A DNA stretch of 38,896 nucleotides from Arthrobacter sp. (GCF_030540645.1 NZ_JAUNVV010000004.1:1-38896), one strand, 5' to 3'. Positions 9,289 through 16,996 are shown, numbered from the stretch's first letter. Program-made: numbers and translations. Notes: generated by a model not told the origin, from the sequence alone.

Positions 9289-10271
9289 CCGAACGCGTTG
9301 ACGCCCGTCAGTTCCGCAGACAGTGTCCAGAGCCTCCGGGCACTGTCCGGATCCACCGCGTGCTCGTCCACACCGGCAAATCGGGCAAACTCCGACTCCG
9401 GGTCGGTGGGACTGGCAATGTCGCAGTCCTCGCAGTACACCCCTCCCCTTCCGTCCAGCAGCGGCGAAGTTGCCGCCCACACCGACGTTGCTGCCCCTTG
9501 TTCCGCAGATTTAAACCCATCTTTGAGCTTCCCGGTGTCATCCATCCACCCTGCCGCCACCATTTCCTCGTTTGTGAGGTGGCGCTGGAGCCCGGTCATG
9601 ATGCCTCCGGGGTTCACGGCAAAGGCCCGCACTCCATAGTCCGTGCCCTTCGCGTCCAGTTCCACGGCGAACAGGCTGTTGGCAGTTTTCGCCTGCCCGT
9701 AAGCCTGCCACTTGTCATAGCCACGCGTGAATTGGGGATCATCAAAATGGATGCCGGACACTTTGTGCCCCGTGGAGGACAAAGCCACCACGCGAGCCCC
9801 GCCGTCGGCTAGCACCGGCCACAACTCGTTGACCAGGGTGAAGTGCCCCAGATGGTTGGTGGCAAACTGCGCTTCCCAGCCCGGACCCACCCTCGTTTCC
9901 GGGCATGCCATGATGGCGGCATTGTTGATGAGAATATCCAGACGATTTCCCGTGGCCACGTACTCGCGGGCAAACTCCTTGACGCTGGCCTGCACACCCA
10001 AGTCCATGTCGAACACTTCGACCCCGCCGAGGTCTGCTGCCGCCAGCACCCCCCGGGCATGATCGGGGCGGCGTGCCGGAACATAAACCCGCACCCCGAC
10101 GCTGGCCAGCGCACGGACCGTTTCCAATCCCAGCCCGGAGTAGCCGCCCGTCACAATGGCAACACATCCGGAAAGATTCATTCCCTCCACAACGGCCGCC
10201 GCAGCGGTGTAGTGCCCAAATCCCGAAGCGAGCGGTTGCTGTGGTGTTGGTTGTTGTCCGGTGTGGTTCAA
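9285..10271 (-). CDS. short-chain dehydrogenase/reductase
   Basis: NAD(P)-dependent oxidoreductase of the classical SDR superfamily; the substrate cannot be told. The protein has the cofactor motif TGGYSGLGLET, the NNAAIMA motif, a serine in ALSSTGHK, and the catalytic YGQAK (YxxxK), followed by VNPGGIMTG. It resembles the retinol-dehydrogenase/WW-domain-oxidoreductase-like bacterial SDRs. The best start is the TTG at 10269-10271, preceded by AGAGG at a good distance, which gives 328 residues. Upstream codons in the frame look non-coding. It converges on hemA with a 4-bp overlap and no visible terminator between them. Confidence 0.85.
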   Translation of the reverse strand: MNHTGQQPTPQQPLASGFGHYTAAAAVVEGMNLSGCVAIVTGGYSGLGLETVRALASVGVRVYVPARRPDHARGVLAAADLGGVEVFDMDLGVQASVKEFAREYVATGNRLDILINNAAIMACPETRVGPGWEAQFATNHLGHFTLVNELWPVLADGGARVVALSSTGHKVSGIHFDDPQFTRGYDKWQAYGQAKTANSLFAVELDAKGTDYGVRAFAVNPGGIMTGLQRHLTNEEMVAAGWMDDTGKLKDGFKSAEQGAATSVWAATSPLLDGRGGVYCEDCDIASPTDPESEFARFAGVDEHAVDPDSARRLWTLSAELTGVNAFG

Positions 10272-10786
10272 GATGCGCCTCTTTAGTGAGTGCCGGCCCC
10301 AGAATTGTGAGGAAGGCCTACTAAGAAATTTACTCCGATGCAGCGATTTTGTCGTTGGGCGAACAGACAAGTTTCCATGGCTACTTCAGAGCCCAAAGAT
10401 GGCAACGTCCGCTGTTCGCGAGGTTCTTTCTCCACGGATATGCCCACGCCGCCTTCCCACTCTTCACGGGCAAGACCGGGAAGAAGACGTGGACACCGAC
10501 TGATTGGAATCAGTGGGCGCTTGAGGACTCGATACGGTCAATCCGCCAAAAATCTGCTTATTTGCAAAAATACAAATATCAATCGAACTTTAGTACGCAG
10601 AGCAATAAGCCCCCATCCAAGGTGACTGCACACTAAGTCGAACTAAGTGCAATATAACCGGTCAGGCCATATCGAGTACCAAGTGGCGTATCACGCAGCG
10701 AGTATCTTCCAAGCAGAACTGTGATCCACCTGCCTTGAGTACTCAGCCCAAGACTCATGCGATTATACCTGTCAAATTAAAGAAAC

Positions 10787-10802
10787 TGACAATTGATTGT
10801 CA
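10787..10802. promoter_or_regulatory. palindrome, possible operator
   Basis: TGACAATtgATTGTCA is a perfect 7-bp inverted repeat with a 2-bp centre, in AT-rich DNA 510 bp before the repeat-protein gene. The symmetry fits a dimeric helix-turn-helix regulator. The binding protein is unknown, and the distance from any gene start makes its role uncertain. Confidence 0.3.
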
Positions 10803-11122
10803 AATTTTGTCACAAACAAACATAACAGTTTGCGCGAAAAAATTCATGGCACAGAATTCCAACAAACCTTCTTCAGTCATAAACATTGTCCGAGCCGGCA
10901 GAAAATTTCAGCAGAAACCTCGGCAACACAAGCATACAGGCCCTTTGGGGCCAGGCTGCCCCCGAATCTGGCGTCCCCTCAGAACTTTGACAGGGCATAC
11001 AAATACATGCACTGAGCCCAAATCTGCCCTCCCTGTCCAATGTGTGATTTCAGCGGTTAATGTTTTGCTTTGTGGTCTAAAAAACCGGAATTTGACTACG
11101 TATGTGAGATTTAAAATAGGGC

Positions 11123-11151
11123 TTGTCAAATATAGTCATTTCATTTACCCT
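11123..11151 (+). promoter_or_regulatory. candidate promoter of the repeat-protein operon
   Basis: TTGTCA at 11123-11128 and TACCCT at 11146-11151 are separated by 17 bp, the preferred spacing for a housekeeping sigma factor. Transcription would begin near 11158 and give a leader of about 150 nt before the ATG at 11312. Other AT-rich boxes in the same stretch could serve equally well. Confidence 0.3.
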
Positions 11152-11311
11152 AAATCATTATTATAAACGTGATTATAAATGTATTATTACCATTTGAGAT
11201 ATGTACATAACCGAATATTTGCCCTAACATGAATGACGTAATGACAATTCCAATATTTAATTACCCCCGGCGGTGATCATTACTCCCGCCGCCTTTGTAA
11301 GGAGAATCATC

Positions 11312-12490
11312 ATGGCTGGCGAACTTTCAACACAACTGCAGGACTTGGATGGAAACGGGGCAGGTTCATCTGCTGAAACAACCTCCTCAACATCCACAAC
11401 GGGCTCGAACGGGCACGGGTCAGTCCACTCCGCATTCAGCGTCGATCTCTCCCAAGACCCGCTGATGCTCGTCCCCGCAGGCTTGTTCGGCAACATCGTT
11501 GGCAGCTTGGCCGGCACCATCGGAAAGGAGGTCGGTGGATGGTTCGGGCAGAAGGCCCTGGGTCACGCCGTTGGTTCTGCCGCGGGCCCGTTGATCAAAC
11601 ACTTTTCCCCATTCCAGATCCTCCCACCGCAGGCTGCCGTGAACGACGCGGGACCCGAGGAAGCCCTCATGGTTGTGCCTGCCGGGTTCTTGACTGGCCT
11701 GCTCGGCGGTGTCGGAGGAAAAATCATTGGCACGGCAGTAGGCGGCCTGTTTGGGAACAAGAAGCTCGGAGGCCAGATCGGTTCCGGTACCGGCGGGGCG
11801 CTGGGCTCAATCTTTGGCCCGTTCGAAGTTGTCGCACCCCAGCTGGCGCCACAGTCCAGCGGTCCTCAAAACGACCAGTTGGATCACATCCAGGACGCCA
11901 TGGTGTTGGTGCCGGCTGGATGGCTGGGCCACCTGTTCGGTGGCATCAGTGGCGGGGTTGGCCAGATCATCGGCGGTGACACCGGCAAGGCCGTCGCTCA
12001 TCTTGGGGGTGCCGTAGGGAAACTGCTGCCATGGCAGGCAGTCCCGCCGGAGCTGGCCCCGGCCTCAACCGGTCCTGACGGCGGGGCCTCCAATGAGGAA
12101 CTCATCGTGGTACCGGCTGGTTGGCTTGGCAACCTTGCTTCGTCATTTGCCGGAACCATCGGGTCCTATGCTGGCCGCAAGCTTCTGAACAACGCCGGAG
12201 TCGGCCGGCAGCTTGGTGAGGCCGCTTCCCCACTCCTTCGGATGATCCCGTACTCAGTGGTCCCCGAAGAGCTGCAGCCGCAATCCACGGGCCCCGATGC
12301 GGACAACCCAGAAGACAAGCTCGTGTACGTCCCGGCATCGATGCTCGGAGGACTGCTTGGCAGCTTCGGCGGACTCGTGAGCAAGTCAGTAACGAATGGC
12401 GGGCGCAACAACGCCACCGTCGCCGGGGCTGCCGATGAACTCAAAAAGTTCAGCCCTTTCCAAGTCCTGCCCATCGGCGCCAGCGCCTAA
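11312..12490 (+). CDS. five-repeat glycine-zipper-like protein, possible polyprotein
   Basis: I do not recognise this 392-residue protein as a named family. Residues 1-50 are hydrophilic and rich in Ser, Thr and Gly, with no signal peptide. Five tandem repeats follow at 51-118, 119-196, 197-263, 264-336 and 337-392. Each opens with a VPAG-like motif (LVPAGLFG, VVPAGFLTG, LVPAGWLG, VVPAGWLG, YVPASMLG), continues as 35-45 residues rich in Gly and hydrophobics with GxxxG spacing, and closes with a PF-x-V-x-P box such as SPFQILPPQ or GPFEVVAPQLAP. Repeats 1-4 end in an acidic linker such as SSGPQNDQLDHIQDA or STGPDADNPEDK. The ATG at 11312 has AAGGAG 7 nt upstream and is preferred to 11273. It is the first of four genes with a downstream subtilase, so proteolytic release of five membrane-active peptides is one inference; a membrane-associated scaffold is another. 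Confidence 0.82.
   Translation: MAGELSTQLQDLDGNGAGSSAETTSSTSTTGSNGHGSVHSAFSVDLSQDPLMLVPAGLFGNIVGSLAGTIGKEVGGWFGQKALGHAVGSAAGPLIKHFSPFQILPPQAAVNDAGPEEALMVVPAGFLTGLLGGVGGKIIGTAVGGLFGNKKLGGQIGSGTGGALGSIFGPFEVVAPQLAPQSSGPQNDQLDHIQDAMVLVPAGWLGHLFGGISGGVGQIIGGDTGKAVAHLGGAVGKLLPWQAVPPELAPASTGPDGGASNEELIVVPAGWLGNLASSFAGTIGSYAGRKLLNNAGVGRQLGEAASPLLRMIPYSVVPEELQPQSTGPDADNPEDKLVYVPASMLGGLLGSFGGLVSKSVTNGGRNNATVAGAADELKKFSPFQVLPIGASA
11462..12487 (+). repeat. five tandem protein-coding repeats in the glycine-zipper-like gene
   Basis: Units at 11462-11665, 11666-11899, 11900-12100, 12101-12319 and 12320-12487 encode 68, 78, 67, 73 and 56 residues. They match at the protein level (VPAG start, GxxxG core, PF-x-V-x-P end) but differ widely at the DNA level, including at synonymous sites, so the duplications are old and kept by selection rather than recent slippage. 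The last unit lacks the acidic linker. Confidence 0.85.
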
Positions 12491-12508
12491 TTCGAAGGAG
12501 ACTGCAAG

Positions 12509-12832
12509 ATGGCATTCACCTGGAACCGACCGAACTCATCTGACCAGACCGTGGCCCTGGCTACAGCTGCTGTGAGCGCTGCAGCCGGGGGCGAGCCCGG
12601 AGTAACGGAGGCAGACCGAGAGCAGCTGGGCTCTTTGTTGGTTGGCTTCTACACGTACCTCAAGACCAACGCTCCCTCCTTTCCCGAGCTGGCTCCTGCA
12701 GTTCAGGAAATGCACTCCGCCGTGGCTGCCTACCATTCCGGGCAGTCCCAAGACCCGTTTGGGCCGATCAAAAAAGTGCACGCCAGCATCGCTGCACAAC
12801 GGCGTAACAATCCGATCATTCCCAAACCCTAG
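12509..12832 (+). CDS. hypothetical protein, 107 residues
   Basis: The family is not recognised. The protein is soluble-looking and mostly helical, with an alanine-rich segment (about 15-27), an acidic stretch EADREQLGSLLVGFYTYLK that could be one amphipathic helix, and a basic proline-containing tail. It has no signal peptide, membrane segment or cysteine. ATG at 12509 has AAGGAG 9 nt upstream, and the gene begins 18 bp after the repeat protein, so it is almost certainly cotranscribed. It could be a chaperone, immunity or scaffold partner of the repeat protein, but nothing in the sequence decides this. Confidence 0.78.
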   Translation: MAFTWNRPNSSDQTVALATAAVSAAAGGEPGVTEADREQLGSLLVGFYTYLKTNAPSFPELAPAVQEMHSAVAAYHSGQSQDPFGPIKKVHASIAAQRRNNPIIPKP

Positions 12833-12852
12833 GTAATCGGAGGCCACCACTC

Positions 12853-13095
12853 GTGTCAGTCCATGTCAAGCGATACATCGTCGGGGGTGATCCCCGTCTG
12901 ATCAAGCCATTTCTCGGTCTCTTCACTGCGGACTCCACAATGATCGTGCACTCGGTAGTCCGTGATGGCCGGGGTGACCCGGAACGACTGGTCGTCTCCA
13001 TGGACCCGGCCCGGGCCGCCGCCTTCGAGGCGGCGCTCGGGCCAGCGATCATCATCGAACCTGACGAACTACTCAACCCCCTAGGCGGCACCTGA
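12853..13095 (+). CDS. small protein resembling an I9-type subtilase propeptide/inhibitor
   Basis: 80 residues from GTG 12853, with GGAGG 9 nt upstream. The second half, ERLVVSMDPARAAAFEAAL then AIIIEPDELL, runs parallel to residues 72-100 of the adjacent peptidase (DKIVVATIPEQTVANLIRHP then VLVEEDSFIL). Both follow the pattern of inhibitor-I9 domains, which end in a strand with a V-E-x-D signature. Length and predicted beta-alpha-beta order fit a free-standing inhibitor or intramolecular-chaperone fold. The stop overlaps the peptidase ATG by one base (TGATG), so the two products are probably made in fixed proportion. The similarity was aligned by eye and is inference; no signal peptide is present. 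Confidence 0.7.
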   Translation: MSVHVKRYIVGGDPRLIKPFLGLFTADSTMIVHSVVRDGRGDPERLVVSMDPARAAAFEAALGPAIIIEPDELLNPLGGT

Positions 13096-14882
13096 TGTCA
13101 GCAAAACAGAACGACAACCCACTGCTTCCCGCCCGTGCAAGAACATTCCTGCTGGCCAAGGACAACACTGTTTTGTCCCCGGCTAGCGTCGGCTCTCTCG
13201 ATTTCGACTTCGTGATCGAACAACTGGAGGCTGACCCGGACGTGGAAATCCAACAACGGCTCACTCCGCGCACCTTCAGAGCCCAAGTCCTGGGCACTTC
13301 TATCACAGACAAAATCGTAGTTGCCACGATCCCTGAGCAGACAGTTGCGAATCTGATTAGGCACCCGCAAGTGCTCGTGGAGGAGGACAGCTTCATCCTG
13401 CCCCAACCTGCCGCAAGTTCGGTCCAGGAAATCGACCCCGGGCTGCTTAGCCCGTTCGGCACCACCACAACGTGGACCATTGTCCTCACTGGTTCCGGGC
13501 AGCAACCGGTCGCAGGGGCCACCGTTTACCTCTATGGCAGCGGCACTCCGGCCCAAGGACGCACCGACTCGGCCGGGTCTGTCACACTCAGTCTGCTCAA
13601 CGAGTCCGACTCCACGATCCGGGCAATCTACATCAACCCACAAGCCGACTACTGGTCGGCATGGATCGACCGGCCACAACTGACCAGTGGTGCCACCACC
13701 ACGATCCCGTTGGCTCCGCTATCCGATTCCTTCCCCGGATTCCCCGACTCCGAACTCATTGGCTGGGGACAACGAGCCATGCGGTTGGACCAGGTTCCGG
13801 CCACTTTCACCGGTAGAGGCATCAAGGTCGCAGTCGTTGACTCCGGAGCAGCCGCACTCACCCACCCCGACTTGACCGACATGCGTGAGGGCATCGATCT
13901 GACAAGCACGCCGAGCAACTATGAACAATGGAAAGACGACACCATCGCCCACGGGTCGCACTGCAGCGGCATCATCGCTGGAGCTCAGAACGGCGGCGGA
14001 GTGAAGGGATTCGCCCCAGAGGCGGAAATGCACCAGGCACGGATATTCCCGGGCGGACGCATCAGCAGCCTCATCGACGCCGTTGACTACTGCATTGATC
14101 AGGGGATCGATGTCGTCAACATGAGTCTGGGCACTGGGGGAAGCTCGCAGATCATGTTGCAGAAGCTAGCCCAGGCCAAGGAACTAGGTGTTGCCTGCAT
14201 CGTAGCTGCAGGCAACACCGGTGGGGACGTGCAGTTTCCCGGAACCTCGCCTGACGTGCTCACCGTCGCGGCGATTGGCAAAAACGACGAGTTCCCTGAA
14301 TCCAGCTACCATGCCCAACAACGCTGGAAGAACGGTCAGGACGACCTCGGGTTCTTTTCCGCCCAGTTCTCCTGCCACGGCGAACGGATCGACGTGTGTG
14401 GGCCAGGGGTCGCGGTCGTGTCCTCGGTGCCACCCAGTGGGTTCGCCGCATGGGACGGCACATCCATGGCCACCCCTCACATCGCCGGACTCGCAGCCCT
14501 CGTTTTGGGTCACCACCCCGACTTCCAATCCGGTCCCTTGCAACACAAAGGCGCAGCTCGCGTCGATCGCCTGTTCGACCTGCTGAAGTCCTCATCCACC
14601 CCTCTGCAGTTTGGTGATCCACAACGATCCGGGGCAGGGCTCCCCGACTCCATGCGTGCGCTTGGACTGGAGCAAAACGGCCAGACAGGAACCTCAGCAG
14701 TGTCCCAAGACACCGCAGTGCAAACCGCACTGGCCCAACTCAACAAGGAACTAATTGCAGCCGGCCTTCTCGCAGAAGTCATGAACATGGAGCCACCCGC
14801 CGCCAACACCGGACAGACCGTCCAACGCGAGCTCGAGGAGGTGCGCGCCCGCATGCTCAACGCGAGCCTGTCCGTCGCCTAG
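13095..14882 (+). CDS. subtilisin-like serine peptidase, family S8, without signal peptide
   Basis: Serine endopeptidase of 595 residues. The catalytic triad is intact: Asp249 in VAVVDSGAA, His286 in AHGSHCSGIIAG and Ser457 in DGTSMATPHIAG, with oxyanion Asn374 in VAAGNTGG. Residues 35-105 look like an I9-type prodomain, and residues 125-205 (PVAGATVYLYG, GRTDSAGSVTLSL) look like a transthyretin-like carboxypeptidase-regulatory domain. The C-terminal 90 residues are helical and charged. There is no Sec or Tat signal and no membrane segment, so it probably acts in the cytosol or leaves by an unusual route; most S8 enzymes are secreted. Translationally coupled to the I9-like gene, it is the last gene of the unit and the likely processing enzyme for the repeat protein. 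The peptidase identity is firm; the substrate is inference. Confidence 0.93.
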   Translation: MSAKQNDNPLLPARARTFLLAKDNTVLSPASVGSLDFDFVIEQLEADPDVEIQQRLTPRTFRAQVLGTSITDKIVVATIPEQTVANLIRHPQVLVEEDSFILPQPAASSVQEIDPGLLSPFGTTTTWTIVLTGSGQQPVAGATVYLYGSGTPAQGRTDSAGSVTLSLLNESDSTIRAIYINPQADYWSAWIDRPQLTSGATTTIPLAPLSDSFPGFPDSELIGWGQRAMRLDQVPATFTGRGIKVAVVDSGAAALTHPDLTDMREGIDLTSTPSNYEQWKDDTIAHGSHCSGIIAGAQNGGGVKGFAPEAEMHQARIFPGGRISSLIDAVDYCIDQGIDVVNMSLGTGGSSQIMLQKLAQAKELGVACIVAAGNTGGDVQFPGTSPDVLTVAAIGKNDEFPESSYHAQQRWKNGQDDLGFFSAQFSCHGERIDVCGPGVAVVSSVPPSGFAAWDGTSMATPHIAGLAALVLGHHPDFQSGPLQHKGAARVDRLFDLLKSSSTPLQFGDPQRSGAGLPDSMRALGLEQNGQTGTSAVSQDTAVQTALAQLNKELIAAGLLAEVMNMEPPAANTGQTVQRELEEVRARMLNASLSVA

Positions 14883-14898
14883 CCCGCGGCGTTCACCC

Positions 14899-14937
14899 GA
14901 TCAGGGCTGGCGTGGAACCTCTCCCCCAGCCCTGATC
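14899..14937 (+). terminator. hairpin after the S8 peptidase operon
   Basis: Perfect 12-bp inverted repeat GATCAGGGCTGG / CCAGCCCTGATC (14899-14910 and 14926-14937) with a 15-nt loop, 16 bp after the peptidase stop. Only a weak T-rich tail follows, as is common for terminators in high-GC Actinobacteria. Confidence 0.7.
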
Positions 14938-15006
14938 TTCCCTCAATGCTTCTGCTTCATAATAAAAACGGAGGCCAGAAACAAAAATTTACCCCCGTGC
15001 AGCGGG

Positions 15007-16188
15007 TTAGTCGCTGGCCGCCCACGCGTCCATGCCGCCGTCAAGATGCACGACGTCGGCGAAACCGGCTGTGCGCAGGCTCGCCAGTGCCTGGGCCGAG
15101 CGCGTGCCGGCCTTGCAGTGCAGCACCAGTGGAACGCCGCGCGGCACTTGACCCAGCGCCGTTCCGTCCTTGATGCCTGCCAGCGGAATCAGCACCGAAC
15201 CGGGTATCCGCACGATCTCAAATTCCACCGGTTCCCGCACGTCTATCAAAACAAAGTCGTCGCTGCCCTGCTCTCGCCCGGCCAAGCGTTCGGCGAGCCT
15301 TCCGACAGAGATGAGGTCGGCGTCGTCCTCGTCGTGCGCAACAATGCCGCAGAAGACCTCGTAGTCCACAAGCTCGGTGATGGGCGACGCCTCCGGGTCC
15401 TTGGCGATCCGAATTTCACGCCACCGCGACGTCAACGCATCGAACACGAGCAGGCGCCCAAGAAGACTCTGCCCAATGCCCGTGATGAGCTTGACGGCTT
15501 CTGTGACCATCATGGCCCCGATGGAGGCACACAGCATGCCGAACACTCCGCCCTCTGCACACGAGGGCACGGTGCCGGGGGCCGGCGGCTCGGGGTACAA
15601 ATCGCGGTAATTGGGGCCGAACCTGTCCCAAAACACGCTGACCTGGCCATCAAAGCGCAGGATGGATCCCCACACGTAGGGCTTGCCCAGCAGTGCAGCC
15701 GCATCATTGACGAGGTAGCGGGTGGCAAAGTTGTCCGCCCCGTCCAGGATGATGTCATAGTCGGCAAAGAGGCCCAGTGCGTTGGAGGAATCCAGGCGCA
15801 CGTGGTGCAACACCACGTTCACGCCCGGGTTGATGTCAAGGATGGAGTCCTTGGCCGATTCAAGCTTGGTGCGGCCAATATCCGCCACCCCGTGGATCAC
15901 CTGGCGCTGCAGGTTGCTCAACTCCACGACGTCGTCGTCGATGATGCCCAGCGTTCCCACGCCTGCCGCAGCCAAATACAACAATGCCGGGGAACCGAGC
16001 CCGCCGGCGCCGATCACCAGGACGCGGGCGTTGCGCAGCCGGCGCTGCCCTTCCAACCCAATTTCCGGAATCAGGGCATGGCGTGAATACCGTTCTAGTT
16101 CCTCAGCGGCCAGCGGTGGGCCCGGCTCCACCAGCGCCGGCAGACGGGTGGCAGTCGTGGTGTTCAAGGACGGAATGAGGGAAACCAT
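15007..16188 (-). CDS. moeZ: adenylyltransferase/sulfurtransferase MoeZ
   Basis: Activates the C-terminal glycine of ubiquitin-like sulfur carriers (MoaD, CysO, possibly ThiS) by adenylation and then thiolates it. Residues 30-280 are the ThiF/MoeB fold, with RYSRHALIPEIG, the ATP-binding VIGAGGLGSP (58-67), DDDVVELSNLQRQ and SCAEGGVFG. From about 295 a rhodanese domain follows, with FVLIDVREPVEF and the active-site loop around Cys358 (LHCKAGTRSA). Total length is 393 residues, usual for MoeZ. The zinc CxxC pairs of E. coli MoeB are absent, as is normal in the MoeZ branch. It is divergent from the TetR gene, with 107 bp between starts. It may supply sulfur to the ThiS encoded nearby. Confidence 0.93.
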   Translation of the reverse strand: MVSLIPSLNTTTATRLPALVEPGPPLAAEELERYSRHALIPEIGLEGQRRLRNARVLVIGAGGLGSPALLYLAAAGVGTLGIIDDDVVELSNLQRQVIHGVADIGRTKLESAKDSILDINPGVNVVLHHVRLDSSNALGLFADYDIILDGADNFATRYLVNDAAALLGKPYVWGSILRFDGQVSVFWDRFGPNYRDLYPEPPAPGTVPSCAEGGVFGMLCASIGAMMVTEAVKLITGIGQSLLGRLLVFDALTSRWREIRIAKDPEASPITELVDYEVFCGIVAHDEDDADLISVGRLAERLAGREQGSDDFVLIDVREPVEFEIVRIPGSVLIPLAGIKDGTALGQVPRGVPLVLHCKAGTRSAQALASLRTAGFADVVHLDGGMDAWAASD

Positions 16189-16295
16189 ACTTCTTAATCT
16201 AGTCCTGCTTGCAGCCTATGGCGCATTGCCCGCGAGTAGACTGACACAAAACAGCCCAGCAGCACCTGGGGGCAATGGAAAGAAAGGCTGCTGTA

Positions 16296-16934
16296 ATGAG
16301 TTTGGAACCGTCTGCCAAGGAACGTGCCGTCACCAAAAGCGCGCCGACCCGGCTGCCCCGCGATGAACGCCGCGCACAACTGCTGTCCGCCGCTTTGGAA
16401 GTTTTCGTCAACCATGGTTACCACGGTGCGGCCATGGATGAAATTGCCGAGACCGCCAAGGTCAGCAAGCCCGTGCTGTACCAGCACTTCCCCGGTAAAC
16501 GGGAACTGTACTTGGCGCTGCTGGACAGCCATCTTGAGTCTTTGACGTCCATGCTCGTGGATGCGTTGAACTCAACCACGGACAACAAGTTGCGCGTCCA
16601 GGCCACCATGAAGGCGTATTACACGTTCATGGCCAACGACGATCAGGCCCACAGGCTGGTTTTTGAATCCGACCTCGTCAACGACCCCGATGTGGCCGCC
16701 CGGCTGGAAAAATTCAATGCGAACTATGCCGATGCGATTGGCCAGGTCATTGCGGAGGACACCAAGCTCTCCCCCGTTGAGGCGACCCTGCTGGGACGCG
16801 CCTTGGCGGGCATGGCCCAGGTCAGCGCCCGCTATTGGCTCGAGGCCAGGGACAATATTGACATCGATGTGGCCAGCGATCTGGTTTATCGTTTAGCTTG
16901 GCGCGGAATTAGCCGCTTCCCCAAAGAATCCTGA
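16296..16934 (+). CDS. TetR-family transcriptional regulator
   Basis: 212 residues. The N-terminal helix-turn-helix is clear: RRAQLLSAALEVFVNHGYHG, then AAMDEIAETAKVSKPVLYQHF and PGKRELYLALLDSHLESL. The C-terminal ligand-binding half is typical in length, but its ligand is unknown. I prefer the ATG at 16296, which has AAAGG 8 nt upstream; an in-frame ATG at 16275 would add seven residues. It belongs to the actinobacterial moeZ / TetR / DUF3107 neighbourhood, also seen in mycobacteria (Rv3206c-Rv3208A region, from memory), so it is a conserved core regulator rather than an accessory one. Confidence 0.92.
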   Translation: MSLEPSAKERAVTKSAPTRLPRDERRAQLLSAALEVFVNHGYHGAAMDEIAETAKVSKPVLYQHFPGKRELYLALLDSHLESLTSMLVDALNSTTDNKLRVQATMKAYYTFMANDDQAHRLVFESDLVNDPDVAARLEKFNANYADAIGQVIAEDTKLSPVEATLLGRALAGMAQVSARYWLEARDNIDIDVASDLVYRLAWRGISRFPKES

Positions 16935-16996
16935 GCCGCTGCCCCTACAGTGGTTTGTACATACCTTTATCGCAAGTTTGCACCAAGGAGACAACA

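Larger units (their letters stand above)
10272..11311. other. AT-rich intergenic region, no credible gene
   Basis: About 1 kb that separates the dehydrogenase from the repeat-protein operon. It becomes strongly AT-rich from about 10540, and most of all between 11100 and 11270, unlike everything around it. Short open frames at 10349-10636 and 10735-11166 lack ribosome-binding sites, wobble-position GC bias and recognisable motifs, so I do not call them genes. Visible signals are a palindrome at 10787-10802 and a possible promoter at 11123-11151. The composition suggests acquired DNA or a large regulatory region; no transposase or integrase remnant is visible. Confidence 0.6.

Noticed and set aside
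10349-10636. 95-codon frame from TTG in the AT-rich spacer
   Set aside because: No ribosome-binding site, no codon bias, and no recognisable motif. A remnant gene is possible but not supported.
10735-11166. 143-codon frame in the AT-rich spacer
   Set aside because: AT-rich, low-complexity Lys/Asn/Thr translation without ribosome site or family features; probably chance.
12509-13095. Toxin-antitoxin reading of the two small genes
   Set aside because: Neither matches a known toxin or antitoxin pattern, and they lie inside a larger unit with the peptidase, so an inhibitor/accessory role is more economical.
11312-14882. Reading the repeat operon as a phage or tail-like particle remnant
   Set aside because: No structural, integrase, holin or portal gene is nearby, and the repeats do not resemble tail or collar repeats.
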